Below are positions 11,183-23,195 of a stretch of DNA of 64,000 nucleotides, piece after piece. Each line of letters begins with the position of its first letter. Positions within the stretch are counted from its first letter, which is position 1. This DNA is from Adenophora triphylla var. japonica. Lineage: Eukaryota > Streptophyta > Magnoliopsida > Asterales > Campanulaceae. The notes under the pieces were generated by a model. That model was not told the origin of the DNA and made no database searches. It worked only from the letters and a program-made list of their open reading frames with translations. The position numbers and the translations under genes were made by a program. The stretch is taken from NCBI GenBank assembly GCA_022495995.1, contig JAFEMH010002332.1, positions 62,001 through 126,000 of the forward strand, in the 5' to 3' direction.

Positions 11183-13807
11183 CGTGAGGACCCCGACCCG
11201 GAACCTACACGTGTTCCGAGTTGGAGCGCCCTCAAACTAACCCGAAAACACTAAACTTTTAAAACTTTACTTTGACTTTCAAACATAAACATTAATAATA
11301 TAACATTTCAAACTAACTCCACTCTACTCCACATCGGAGGAGGAGATAACTAACTTTGAAAAGTAACAACCTGTTTTAATTACAAAGACTTTAGTTATAA
11401 CGTACAAACTAAGTTTTATACTCATAAACTCCATAAAGGAATTATACCAAAATACATTCTTTACACCAACCTATACGTACCCTGACAAATCCCAAAATAC
11501 CACGTACCAACTCCTTTCCGTCCTCACTTGGCCGGTCCGCCTGTCTCAGATCTAAAACAAGAAAGGGAGAGGGGTGAGAATAAATCTCAATGAGCTATTA
11601 TGATATGCAAAGAAGATGCCAAACAAAGTGCAACACATAGCATGGTAGCACATAACACACTAGGAAAGCGGTAAACACATTCCGTTACCTTGGTTTACCT
11701 TTCCCGTCCGAACAATAAGTCGTATAACCGCGGGTATCAATACTCCACTACATCTCGTGAATGCATATTCACCAGATCCCATACCATGTAACCGAGACAA
11801 CTTATGCTTATAACTCATCTCCGTGAACCGCTTAGGCATATTCACATCTTATAAAACCCGTTTTCCAGTGGAAAATATAAGACATCGCATTCCTATGAAC
11901 CGACCGCACATATCCATAGAAGCCGAACCCCGCCCGTGGCCGCAGAGGGGGAGAGGTCACGTGTATGATGAATCTTCAATCACTTAGAGAACAAATCAAT
12001 AATCGATTGAAATCCATTATACCCCCATTCACATAAAATATCAACACGTTTCAAGCACATAATAGATACTTGAAATATGATCCACAAACGGGATAGCAAT
12101 ATAACCACATGGTAAAATATACTCATGCCAATCAATGCCATAATGCAACATTTAAGTAATACACTATGCATAGTATCATCAACAAATATGAATGATAACA
12201 AATAAATTCACAAATGGAATAATCATACAACTACATAGTAAACATATCCACACATTGGGATAACATAACAACTTGTCAAATATTCCACACTTGGGGAGCC
12301 ACATAACACTTGCCAAATAATCCACAAAGGGGATAAACAATATAGTCACATGGTAAAATAGAATATCTGGAAATGATCATTACATATTTAGTTTATAAAA
12401 CCAATTCCATTTGAGAGATCACCTAAAAATACTCAATTTGGACTCTTGAACCATCCAATTTCGAGTCCGTATGAATTAACTATGATTTATTCAATTTCCA
12501 CTCAACTTCTAACGTACAATACTACCTGCTGTAACCAAATCAGATTTTTGGGACATAAGGATAACTTCTTTAGCTATGAAACCATCACATTCAGAAAGTA
12601 CTCAGAAAAACACCCAATTTAGACCCAAGAACCATCCAATTCCGATTTAATATGATTAAGTTATGACCATCACAAGATTGCTAAACGAATTCTCGGTTCG
12701 TAATTGAAGTTAGGATTTCTGGGGTCTTGGGCGACTGCCCAAACCTCTTGGGCGACCGCCCAAGAGGGTTTTCAAGGAAATGTGAGTTTCTGCCAAGATG
12801 GGCGGCCGCTCAGCCCCCTTGGGCGACCGCCCAAGCTCTCCCGCCAGCCCAAACTTAGGTTTTTAACCCCTTTAACCCTAGTTCTTCCTTCCCTCTACCA
12901 TTGATTATTCAAGAACACCCAAGAACACCTTCATTTCACCAAATCCCAAACAAACATGTAAACTTCAAACCAAGTAACCCTAGATTATTTATCACTACTA
13001 TTTCTACCCATTTCAACCCTTTTAACTCATCTTCATTGAACCCTAACTTCAACAATTTCAAATTCTATCCATTCCTTAAAAATCTAAATCAACTCCCATG
13101 AACCACTATCTTTTTAAGCCATTAATCCATTTTCTAACTCCAAGAAGATTTCCAAAGCATATAATAACAATCACAACACTAAGAACAACAATAGATAGAT
13201 TATGAGCACATAGATGAAAGGAGGTCATAACAACTCACCTTTGGGATTGAAATGGAAGGTTGATCTATTTAGCTAGATGAGTTCCTCTAGGCGATCCAAC
13301 TTCAAAGGTGCTCTTGGACTTGAATTTGGTGAAGAAATTCTTGGCTTCAAGGTTTGGAACTTGGGGCTTCCATGGAGGTTCTCTCTAATTCTCTAGGTTG
13401 AAGATGAATGAGAAATGAGGGAGAAGGGAGGGGTAGTAAGAGGAGGTGATGGGAAGAGGACACTTGGCAAGGCATGGAAGAGTAAGAAAGTTGGCCCCTC
13501 CTACAACTTAATCCAAGGCTTTCACCCTACTCCCATTAATTTAAAATAAACCTTATCCCATTAATTCATCCTACTCATTTAACCTCCCCACATATTTATC
13601 TATTTATTAAATTTCCATTTTGTATCATTTCCCTTAGTTTCTTTATTTAATGTCCAATAAATTCTTATAAGCTCCTTAATTTACTTTTCACCCAATTTAT
13701 CCTAACTCAAGAATTTAAAGATAAAATTGAACACATAAAGTCAACATAATATTAAAAGCATATAATTAAATATTAAAAATTGAGTGCCTAGGGTTGGGGT
13801 CGTCACA
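11183..13807 (-). repeat. LTR of element A, copy 3 (complete)
   Basis: This is 2625 bp, near identical to copy 2, and ends GGTCGTCACA at 13807, directly against coding sequence of element C. It is the outermost LTR on the right. In minus orientation it is the 5' LTR of the array. The GC palindrome cluster is at 12727-12834. Confidence 0.9.
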
Positions 13808-14041
13808 ATGCCTACAGATCGACAATAACTCGGGGGTCACCACCAGTGATATCGCGGCTGAACTGGATGACATGATTGTTGAAGAGGCTCCACACTTGGG
13901 GGCCGAAGAAAGACAGAGGTTTCGTGAGATTATTATCGAGACCCTACAATTCAGAGATGGTCCGGAGCTAGAAGCTGTGGACGAGCTAGAAGCAGTGGTG
14001 ACTAATCCTTCCTATCCCGACCGAATAATTCAGATTGGTAG
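13808..14041 (+). pseudogene. pol: Element C polyprotein, segment upstream of RT
   Basis: This is an open plus-strand stretch with an acidic region (ELDDMIVEEAPHLGAEERQR) ending in RIIQIG. It is the linker that precedes the reverse transcriptase in Tat-lineage polyproteins. The frame resumes after element B at 22321, where QLSAEERVE and FAWRVEDMKGI follow, so B inserted within a codon-contiguous gene. The left end is cut by array A. Gag and the 5' LTR of C must lie beyond the array, outside the window. The last five bases (14037-14041, GGTAG) are the target duplication of B. Confidence 0.75.
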
Positions 14042-16979
14042 TGTCGTGACCCAAACCGTGGACCTACTTGGCCACTTGTATGGGACGCGAACTGGAGACG
14101 CCAAAATTTTAAAAACTTTTTCGAAATGTCCTTTCTAAAAATTTGATATAAAAACCTGTTTAACTTTAAAGAAAACTTGAAAACAACTAACTTTAACTTA
14201 AACATCCCGCTACAAACTAGGGGCATCTCCACTTGGAGGAAAAAGGGAACAACACATAAACTAACTTATTTACAACCTTTATAAAATTTAACACTTCAAA
14301 GTTTTAAACCAAAAGTTTATTTTTACACAAGCTCCACCACGGAGATAACAAATATAACTACAACACTTTAAAATACTAAAATATTATAGCTACAAAAACT
14401 GTCTCGGTATACTACTCCTGGTTCACATTTATATAATGTAACCATTTCCAAATCTTACCCAAATCATAACCCCAACCGGCGTCCTCCTCAACCGGTCCTA
14501 TACCTCGGCTCGCCACTGTCTAAAACAAGAAAGTGGACGGGATGAGAAAAATCTCAACAAGTTATTATATATGCAACAATATGATATGCATTACATAATA
14601 AGCATTCATGGTTCATATAATTAATACTTTATCACACAAAAGAAGAATATACTTATAACATCACATAAGTGCATAATTTAACACTTAGAAGGATACTAGC
14701 CAAGGTTTAAACACAAGGGTCATCCGACTCGGCGCTGACATCGGCCCGATTGATGAAGCGGTTCGAAACCATAACCAAATCAAGATCATAGGGACTCCGA
14801 CACGCAGTCGTATCCCCAGTGCAACTAGAACCATCTCCATAAAGAAGATGCCAGTTCACTAATCCCATCCACGGCCAATGGAGGGTAAAATCAAGTTACC
14901 AATGTATGAATTATAATGAACTTGGCTCGGTGCCATTATAATTCCATAACATTGCCCGACAACCAAGTACCAAATGGACTTTAACTAGTTAAACACAATA
15001 ATAACATATTTGTTTAACCAAATAACGTATGATCCAAAGTAGGGATACATACTCCACCAAAACATTTATAAAATAGCAACATAATAAAGTATTCGCCATA
15101 TTTAGCACTAAGGCTACCAATACATGATTCAATCCAAAGCATCTTAGGCATTCCAAAGTAGGGAATCCTATAAATTACATTCCAATTGATTTAACAAACT
15201 CACAATATGTATTACAAAGGTCTACGCCTTTACTATAATAAGTCAACACATAAACTATAACAAGAAATATTATATCTTAGGCTTTAAGAGTTTTAAGCGT
15301 TGTCTTATACTATGATTAAGGTGTGCTATGAGGTTAAAATGGTCTAAGTAATTAAGTAAGAATAGTTTAGGAAATAGGTTTGGGAACAGGGCCCGGCGCG
15401 GCCGCCGTGGCTTGGAGCGCGGCCGCCCTAAGTGGCGTAAAATCATGTCCATTTTTCCTTTAACGAGCGCGGTCGCTCTAGGCCGTAGCGCGCCGCTCTG
15501 TGTCACTGTTTCCAGATACGAATTGTGAGCCAACTGCAGATTTCTAACCCAAAAGTTCTAACACTTTGATAGCACAAATGTTCACAATCCAAACTATAAA
15601 ACTCCCTAATTTCTTCACTATAATTTACTCAATACAACCCAACTCTTTAATTTCAAAAGGAATGTTAAAATCTTCACCCAACAATCATTTACCCATTTCA
15701 ATTCAATGAAAGTTCCTAATTCTACTAAACACCCAAATTAGCAACCCTACAATTAACTTGACTAGGTTTCACAATTAACAATTACACTTCAAAAATCAAT
15801 TGTAACATATCTATATGAGCATGCATAGAAGGGAAACATAACAACTTGCAACTCACAAAGGTCATTCAACTTATTTTTCATTTATTCTAAAAATCCAAAT
15901 AAAATGTTTCCAAAACTCTTTCACCACAACTAGCATAAATATGACCAAACCTCAAATTAACCATTCCAACCCATCTCAAGCTTCAAGGAAGGGATTCTAA
16001 TTCACCAAAACACCCACTTAACAAACCCACATATTAGTAATTTCTTCTTGCTCATTTAAATCCTAATTCCTTTCATTCCCAAGTAAATAACTTGACTAAA
16101 TTCACAAATAACAAGTATAACATAACCCAACCCCAATTCACTCAATCCAACCCATTTTAATTCAAGGGAGAGGTTCTAAATCACCAAACAACTACTTCAA
16201 CAAACCCATCTACTAGAAATTCTTCCTACTCATAAAAACCAAATTCCCTTTCATTCTCAAGTAAATAATTTGTCTAAAATTTCAAACAACATACATATTC
16301 CAAGAAATTCATCAAAAGCAACAAGATGAACATGCAAAGAAAGGAATTATAATAACTTGCCCAAAATTATGCCGAAATAAAAAGACGATCTGATCGGCTC
16401 CAAATGTTCCCCTCGGCTCCCTCGATCGCTTTGCCGCAGACGAATCGAAAAACGGAACATCGGTTGATTTTCTAGAATTTTTGGAAGAAATGAATCAAAA
16501 GGATTTTGGGACGGAGGAAGTAATTCTTTCTTTCTCTCTTCCTCTCCACCGAGCGCCTGGACTGAACCGTGGAAATGCTTGGAAGGTGAGTGAAAGGTTA
16601 GGATATATATTAATAGATGTTACAATTTAACCCCTCTAAGCTTAAGTTATTTCTATTAAATCCTTAACCTTTCAATTACACCCAAGTCTCTCCATAATTT
16701 GTAAAGCTTTTTAATTAATATTTTCAATATTAGGACTTTACTACAAAATTCCTTTTTATTCCATTTAGATATTAAATAATTAAAATTAATTTATTAACAC
16801 ACTTAAAATATCACACAATTTATTTACATAATCAAAATGTCAAATAATTTATTATTAAAATGTTAAAACTAACATATAAGAATCCTACTTATTGAAAATT
16901 GCAACCAATAAAATGCTACGGCCCCGCTTCACGTGCCCAACACGTGAATAAAATAGAGCCTAGGTTTCGGGTCGTGACA
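14042..16979 (-). repeat. Left LTR of element B (3' LTR)
   Basis: This LTR is 2938 bp. Apart from CTG/CAG-linked differences it is nearly identical to 19378-22315, which indicates a recent insertion. Compare 'caaccggcg' here (14475 region) with 'caaactggcg' in the other LTR, and 'aagcgttg' (15296 region) with 'aactgttg'. It contains a GC palindrome cluster at 15390-15500. Confidence 0.92.
15390..15500. promoter_or_regulatory. GC palindrome cluster in the left LTR of B
   Basis: The boxes are GCGCGGCCGCC, GAGCGCGGCCGCCC, GAGCGCGGTCGCTC (5-bp perfect arms) and an AGCGC(GG)CCGCTCT form, in AT-rich surroundings. The matching cluster in the right LTR is at 20728-20840. On the minus strand a TATAAGA sequence lies roughly 85 bp downstream of the cluster, near 15303-15309, so a promoter role is possible but unproven. 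Confidence 0.4.
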
Positions 16980-16996
16980 TTCACTCCCCCTTAAAG
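16980..16996 (-). other. Polypurine tract of element B
   Basis: The minus strand reads CTTTAAGGGGGAGTGAA directly beside the LTR start at 16979. It is nearly the same tract as in element A, in agreement with a shared chromovirus ancestry. Confidence 0.8.
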
Positions 16997-17020
16997 AAAA
17001 ATTCGCCCCGAATTTTGAAT

Positions 17021-17165
17021 TTACTTAGCGAGAAAATCAAACAACCATGGATACTTTCGTTCCATCTCTTCCCAAAGTTCCCAAGTCGACTCTTTGACAT
17101 TATGATTCCTCCATACGACCCTAATATGTGGAATGCTCTTATTCCTCAACTCTTGAACTTTTTGT
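17021..17165 (-). pseudogene. Chromodomain C-terminal remnant of element B
   Basis: The minus-strand frame ending at 17021 reads through VVWRNH, TWELWEEMERKYPWLF and a stop. This is the C-terminal chromodomain block (W.NH..E.ATWE.E..M...YP.LF) that follows the integrase in chromoviruses and targets integration to modified histones. Only about 45 residues are readable. The upstream integrase is missing. The placement just before the polypurine tract is as expected. Confidence 0.7.
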
Positions 17166-17239
17166 CTCCATTACTTGTATTGGTTACTCCACAACTCGTA
17201 GTCTGGCTAAGCCAAAACCTTCAATTATCTTTTTAAAAA

Positions 17240-18830
17240 GTGCTATCCTAAGAAGTACTTATTTTATAGTTCAGCAACTTCCTAAAAGCTCTAGCTAGTG
17301 AAAAGGATATGACCCTAGCAACAGCACAAGTATTATTGTCAAGCTATAAGAACCGTAAACTTATTTGGAACCCAATGTGATATCTCTTTCATCAGAAAAA
17401 AAAATGATAAATTTTAAAAATTGTATATGGTGCTACAAGCATGAAATCATTTTCGATAACCTTCATTAATCTATGATTTTATCTGTGGGTTGAGAAATGA
17501 TTGATGTGAATAGTGGCTAAGAACACACAGAGAACTCGATCTTGATTCCCCCTCCATTCTCTAGCATAATTTATGAATGCAACTTTAGCTTTAAAATTTA
17601 AGCTCACCAGAGAAACCATGTCACAGTGGACACCAAACGGGTGACCCTAGAAAAGAAATGCACCAGTAATGCAAAGCCATCACACTGCTTCACATAAAGT
17701 AATTTAATTAAAACTCTTTAACATTTTTCAAGGTTTCTTGCTTTACAGCTTTCTTATAACATATGGGAGGAAGCACATGCATAAAAAAAAACGACATGTA
17801 TAATTCTATAGATATTTAGGCAAGGAGGTCAAAACAGAGCATACATAAAGAAAGCATTCTAAGATTAAAACCTTAACAATCATATAATTTCAAAGGCATA
17901 ATACTAGCTTCTACACATTCATGTCATAGTACCAAATCAACTAGGACCAAATATTCTCATTCATATTTGTTACAAAATTATAACAGCAATTATCATAATA
18001 GTAATCGATCAATATGATGCTAATCATACAAATTTTCAAAATACTATCAATTTGAACACACTTTCAATTAAGTCCTTTCAAATTAGTCATCAAAATCCAT
18101 AAAAATTATACTCATCTTTACAAAGTTACTCTTACACACAATATAAACAAAGCAAATGCAATAAAAATAAACTTTATACAGTTATTGAAACACATACACA
18201 ACCACTTTCATACTTCAATTGTTAAGAATGACTAACATCTCAAATTTTAGAGTCACAATCCAAACACTGAAATATCGAAATCACTTTGAGAGTATTAAAC
18301 AAGTATAACAAATATCTGGAGTCATTAGTATCAAATTCATTTCATTCTTTAAATTCAGACAAATTATTCACATTCAAAATCGGGATAACAATACATCCAC
18401 ATGGTATTAGTACTCATGATTAAACCATCTAAACACATTCAAGCACATAATTAGTCACTTGAAGATAAATCCACAAACGGGATATTAAATTACGAATCCA
18501 GATGGTTTAGTTATAATGAACCAAAGTTGAATTAATTTTAATACATCTTATAATGTAGCAGTCCCGAAAATATTAAATCTGGAATTACTAGAAATAATTT
18601 CTTAATTCACCAAGTGTCTCATTGGAAAGAACATAAAAAGCTAATGAATTTGGGCCCAAGAAAAACTCGATTCCGAGTTCATATAAATTAAATATGATTT
18701 TTGCAAGTTTACTCGACTTCCGAGTTTGTCTTGAATGCACTGCTACCAAAAGAGTTAATTTCTGGAAATAATATAAACAGGTCTTGTTCTGAAACTATGA
18801 TATTCAAATAGTACTCAGAAAATCATTCAA
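17240..18830. other. Interior of B without readable coding sequence
   Basis: This is AT-rich sequence between the chromodomain and protease remnants. It has no open frame with recognisable RT, RNase H or integrase motifs on either strand. By position it replaces the lost pol core. Confidence 0.55.
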
Positions 18831-18832
18831 TT

Positions 18833-19262
18833 CTACAATGCAAATATAGCATGAATACCAAATAAGAACTTATTCGCATCAAACACAATCATAGGTAAAT
18901 CAAGCATAATAAATGAGACTCGCTTCTTACGATAGTTTACTAATGCATGACAACAACCCAACCAATCTATGCCAAGTATAACATCAAAATCCCGGATTTG
19001 TAACTCTACTAAATCCGCTGGCAATACATGCCCACCAATAGACACATCACATTCTTTATATACCAAAGAAGAAACAAGACAAATCTCCAATAGGAATCGA
19101 TACTTCTAGCACATAAGGCATAGATTCAACAGAAACATGTAATTGCAATGCAAAATGTATGAACACATACAAATGCAATGAGCCAGGGTCTATAAGTGCG
19201 CTTGCTCTCATACTAACAATAAAATAATACCTCCAAATTGGATTACCTCCACCTTCTACCAT
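18833..19262 (-). pseudogene. Aspartic protease remnant of element B
   Basis: Two overlapping minus frames (19262-19056 and 19090-18833) together cover a chromovirus protease. They hold an active-site block ALIDPGS near 19190, then VYKECDVSIGGHVLPADL and FDVILGIDWLGCCHALV (the ILGxDWL block). One frameshift near 19060-19090 separates them. The protein would start only about 100 bp from the primer binding site, so the whole gag gene is missing. Confidence 0.75.
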
Positions 19263-19363
19263 GATGTCTTAGTACCTGCAATAATAATTACTTAGAGCGT
19301 CACTCACTTATACTTAACTACCCTCCTAGGTCACGTAGACACACTAGTCAAACCATAACCTAA

Positions 19364-19375
19364 GCTCTGATACCA
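19364..19375 (-). other. Primer binding site of element B (tRNA-iMet)
   Basis: The minus strand reads TGGTATCAGAGC, two bases from the LTR edge at 19378. Confidence 0.9.
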
Positions 19376-19377
19376 AC

Positions 19378-22315
19378 TGTCGTGACCCAAACCGTGGACC
19401 TACTTGGCCACTTGTATGGGACGCGAACTGGAGACGCCAAAATTTTAAAAACTTTTTCGAAATGTCCTTTCTAAAAATTTGATATAAAAACCTGTTTAAC
19501 TTTAAAGAAAACTTGAAAACAACTAACTTTAACTTAAACATCCCGCTACAAACTAGGGGCATCTCCACTTGGAGGAAAAAGGGAACAACACATAAACTAA
19601 CTTATTTACAACCTTTATAAAATTTAACACTTCAAAGTTTTAAACCAAAAGTTTATTTTTACACAAGCTCCACCACGGAGATAACAAATATAACTACAAC
19701 ACTTTAAAATACTAAAATATTATAGCTACAAAAACTGTCTCGGTATACTACTCCTGGTTCACATTTATATAATGTAACCATTTCCAAATCTTACCCAAAT
19801 CATAACCCCAAACTGGCGTCCTCCTCAACCGGTCCTATACCCTGGCTCGCCCTGTCTAAAACAGTAAAAGTGGACGGGATGAGAAAAATCTCAACAAGTT
19901 ATTATATATGCAACAATATGATATGCATTACATAATAAGCATTCATGGTTCATATAATTAATACTTTATCACACAAAAGAAGAATATACTTATAACATCA
20001 CATAAGTGCATAATTTAACACTTAGAAGGATACTAGCCAAGGTTTAAACACAAGGGTCATCCGACTCTGAGCAGCAGCATCAGCAATTGATGAAGCGGTT
20101 CCGAAACCATAACCAAATCAAGATCATAGGGACTCCGACACGCAGTCGTATCCCCAGTGCAACTAGAACCATCTCCATAAAGAAGATGCCAGTTCACTAA
20201 TCCCATCCACGGCCAACGGAGGGTAAAATCGGGTTACCAATGTATGAATTATAATGAACTTGGCTCGGTGCCATTATAATTCCATAACATTGCCCGACAA
20301 CCAAGTACCAGCTGGACTTTAACTAGTTAAACACAATAATAACATATTTGTTTAACCAAATAACGTATGATCCAAAGTAGGGATACATACTCCACCAAAA
20401 CATTTATAAAATAGCAACATAATAAAGTATTCGCCATATTTAGCACTAAGGCTACCAATACATGATTCAATCCAAAGCATCTTAGGCATTCCAAAGTAGG
20501 GAATCCTATAAATTACATTCCAATTGATTTAACAAACTCACAATATGTATTACAAAGGGTCTACGCCTTTACTATAATAAGTCAACACATAAACTATAAC
20601 AAGAAATATTATATCTTAGGCTTTAAGAGTTTTAACTGTTGTCTTATACTATGATTAAGGTGTGCTATGAGGTTAAAATGGTCTAAGTAATTAAGTAAGA
20701 ATAGTTTAGGAAATAGGTTTGGGAACAGGCCCAGCGCGGCCGCCGTGGCTTGGAGCGCGGCCGCCCTAAGTGGCAGAAAATCATGTCCATTTTTCCTTTA
20801 ACGAGCGCGGTCGCTCTAGCTGTAGCGCGGCCGCTCTGTGTCACTGTTTCCAGATACGAATTGTGAGCCAACTGCAGATTTCTAACCCAAAAGTTCTAAC
20901 ACTTTGATAGCACAAATGTTCACAATCCAAACTATAAAACTCCCTAATTTCTTCACTATAATTTACTCAATACAACCCAACTCTTTAATTTCAAAAGGAA
21001 TGTTAAAATCTTCACCCAACAATCATTTACCCATTTCAATTCAATGAAAGTTCCTAATTCTACTAAACACCCAAATTAGCAACCCTACAATTAACTTGAC
21101 TAGGTTTCACAATTAACAATTACACTTCAAAAATCAATTGTAACATATCTATATGAGCATGCATAGAAGGGAAACATAACAACTTGCAACTCACAAAGGT
21201 CATTCAACTTATTTTTCATTTATTCTAAAAATCCAAATAAAATGTTTCCAAAACTCTTTCACCACAACTAGCATAAATATGACCAAACCTCAAATTAACC
21301 ATTCCAACCCATCTCAAGCTTCAAGGAAGGGATTCTAATTCACCAAAACACCCACTTAACAAACCCACATATTAGTAATTTCTTCTTGCTCATTTAAATC
21401 CTAATTCCTTTCATTCCCAAGTAAATAACTTGACTAAATTCACAAATAACAAGTATAACATAACCCAACCCCAATTCACTCAATCCAACCCATTTTAATT
21501 CAAGGGAGAGGTTCTAAATCACCAAACAACTACTTCAACAAACCCATCTACTAGAAATTCTTCCTACTCATAAAAACCAAATCCCTTTCATTCTCAAGTA
21601 AATAATTTGTCTAAAATTTCAAACAACATACATATTCCAAGAAATTCATCAAAAGCAACAAGATGAACATGCAAAGAAAGGAATTATAATAACTTGCCCA
21701 AAATTATGCCGAAATAAAAAGACGATCTGATCGGCTCCAAATGTTCCCCTCGGCTCCCTGATCGCTTTGCCGCAGACGAATCGAAAAACGGAACATCGGT
21801 TGATTTTCTAGAATTTTTGGAAGAAATGAATCAAAAGGATTTTGGGACGGAGGAAGTAATTCTTTCTTTCTCTCTTCCTCTCCACCGAGCGCCTGGACTG
21901 AACCGTGGAAATGCTTGGAAGGTGAGTGAAAGGTTAGGATATATATTAATAGATGTTACAATTTAACCCCTCTAAGCTTAAGTTATTTCTATTAAATCCT
22001 TAACCTTTCAATTACACCCAAGTCTCTCCATAATTTGTAAAGCTTTTTAATTAATATTTTCAATATTAGGACTTTACTACAAAATTCCTTTTTATTCCAT
22101 TTAGATATTAAATAATTAAAATTAATTTATTAACACACTTAAAATATCACACAATTTATTTACATAATCAAAATGTCAAATAATTTATTATTAAAATGTT
22201 AAAACTAACATATAAGAATCCTACTTATTGAAAATTGCAACCAATAAAATGCTACGGCCCCGCTTCACGTGCCCAACACGTGAATAAAATAGAGCCTAGG
22301 TTTCGGGTCGTGACA
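19378..22315 (-). repeat. Right LTR of element B (5' LTR)
   Basis: This 2938-bp LTR begins TGTCGTGACC at 19378 and ends GGTCGTGACA at 22315, followed by the target duplication GGTAG. It retains CTG/CAG triplets where the left LTR has altered bases. The GC palindrome cluster is at 20728-20840. Confidence 0.92.
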
Positions 22316-22320
22316 GGTAG

Positions 22321-23195
22321 GCAGTTGTCGGCTGAAGAAAGAGTAGAAATTGTCGAGCTACTAAAGGAGAGCAATGATGTTTTTGCTTGGCGAGTGGAAG
22401 ACATGAAGGGAATAAAGGAGGAGGTCGCTGTTCACAGCTAGAAGTTAATCCGACCATGAAACATAAAGCACAGAAACTACAAAGCTTTGCTCGTGACAAA
22501 GAGGAGGCGATCAAACTTGAGGTACAAAAGCTTTTAAGTGCATGTATCATCAAGGAGACTACTCATACCACTTGGTTAGCTAACTTGGTCATGGTAAAGA
22601 AATCTAATGGCAAATGGAGGATGTGTGTCGACTTCACCAACCTTAATCTAGCCTGCCCAAAGGATAGCTATCCTCTACCTCGGATTGACAAGCTCGTAGA
22701 TTCAATAGCTGGGCATACCACATTGAGCTTCCTCGATGCTTATTCAGGCTACCACCAGATCAAGATGCACGAAGATGATGTAGTGAAGACAACCTTTCAA
22801 GCTGCTGGGGGCATCTATTGTTATACTATGATGTCGTTCGGCTTAAAGAATGCAGGAGCGACCTACGAGAGGATGGTCAACAAGGTCTTTGCCTCCCAAA
22901 TTGGCCGAAACATGGAGGCCTACGTCGATGATATGGTCATCAAAACAAAGGCCGGATGTCACGTGGTCGACCTAAAGGAAACGTTCGCCAATTTGCGGGC
23001 AAACGACATGAAGCTTAACCCGAGTAAGTGTGTGTTCGGGGTGGCAGCTGGAAAATTTCTTGGCTTTATGGTTTCTCAGCGAGGTATTGAAGCCAATCCA
23101 GAAAAAAATCAAGGCTCTGGTCGACATGAAGGAGCCTACAAATATCAAGAAGATGTAGCGACTCAATGGTAGAGTGGCAGCCCTAGGTCGCTTCA
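22321..23195 (+). pseudogene. pol: Reverse transcriptase of element C
   Basis: The RT domain is almost complete. It has VMVKKSNGKWRMCVDF, the PLPRID block, FLDAYSGYHQI, the SFGLKNAGATYERMV block and the catalytic YVDDM at about 22921-22935, followed by LNPSKCVFGV and KFLGFMVS. Defects visible are a frame change near 22430 before NPTMKHKAQ, an extra A in an A-run near 23102, and a TAG stop at 23156-23158 where the family has Gln. The element is therefore not able to make a full polyprotein. The start of the feature is the base after the target duplication of B. Confidence 0.85.

Larger units (their letters stand above)
1..13807 (-). mobile_element. Tandem array of chromovirus-type LTR retrotransposon A
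   Basis: Three copies of a 2.6 kb LTR alternate with two 3.6 kb interiors (LTR 1-1368 partial, interior 1369-4971, LTR 4972-7592, interior 7593-11182, LTR 11183-13807). The repeat period is about 6211-6224 bp. The LTRs begin TGTGAGGACC and end GGTCGTCACA on the plus strand. A primer binding site and gag on the minus strand set the orientation. The first repeat unit is cut by the window edge, so the array may be longer. The right end abuts coding sequence of element C at 13808. The left target duplication is outside the window. Neighbouring units share an LTR, as expected from unequal recombination between LTRs. Confidence 0.9.
14042..22315 (-). mobile_element. LTR retrotransposon B (chromovirus type, gag-less)
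   Basis: This is a complete insertion of 8274 bp flanked by a perfect 5-bp target duplication GGTAG (14037-14041 and 22316-22320). The two LTRs have equal length (2938 bp) and TG...CA ends (TGTCGTGACC...GGTCGTGACA). The minus orientation is shown by the primer binding site at 19364-19375 and the polypurine tract at 16980-16996. The interior is only 2.4 kb and holds protease and chromodomain remnants but no gag, RT or integrase core, so it depended on helper enzymes. It interrupts the pol gene of element C. Confidence 0.93.

Noticed and set aside
462..13101. A 66-residue ORF repeated at 462, 6686 and 12901
   Set aside because: It lies in each LTR copy of element A and its product is low-complexity Asn/Pro/Phe/Ser sequence. 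Its repetition is due to the LTR repeat, not to selection on a protein.
1..13807. Satellite or CRISPR-like array
   Set aside because: The 6.2 kb period is explained by LTR-interior units with PBS, gag and polypurine tract. There are no short direct repeats with unique spacers.
14002..14232. Minus-strand ORF shared by 14002-14232 and 19344-19568
   Set aside because: It lies at the edges of the two B LTRs and crosses into different flanks. The product resembles nothing known.
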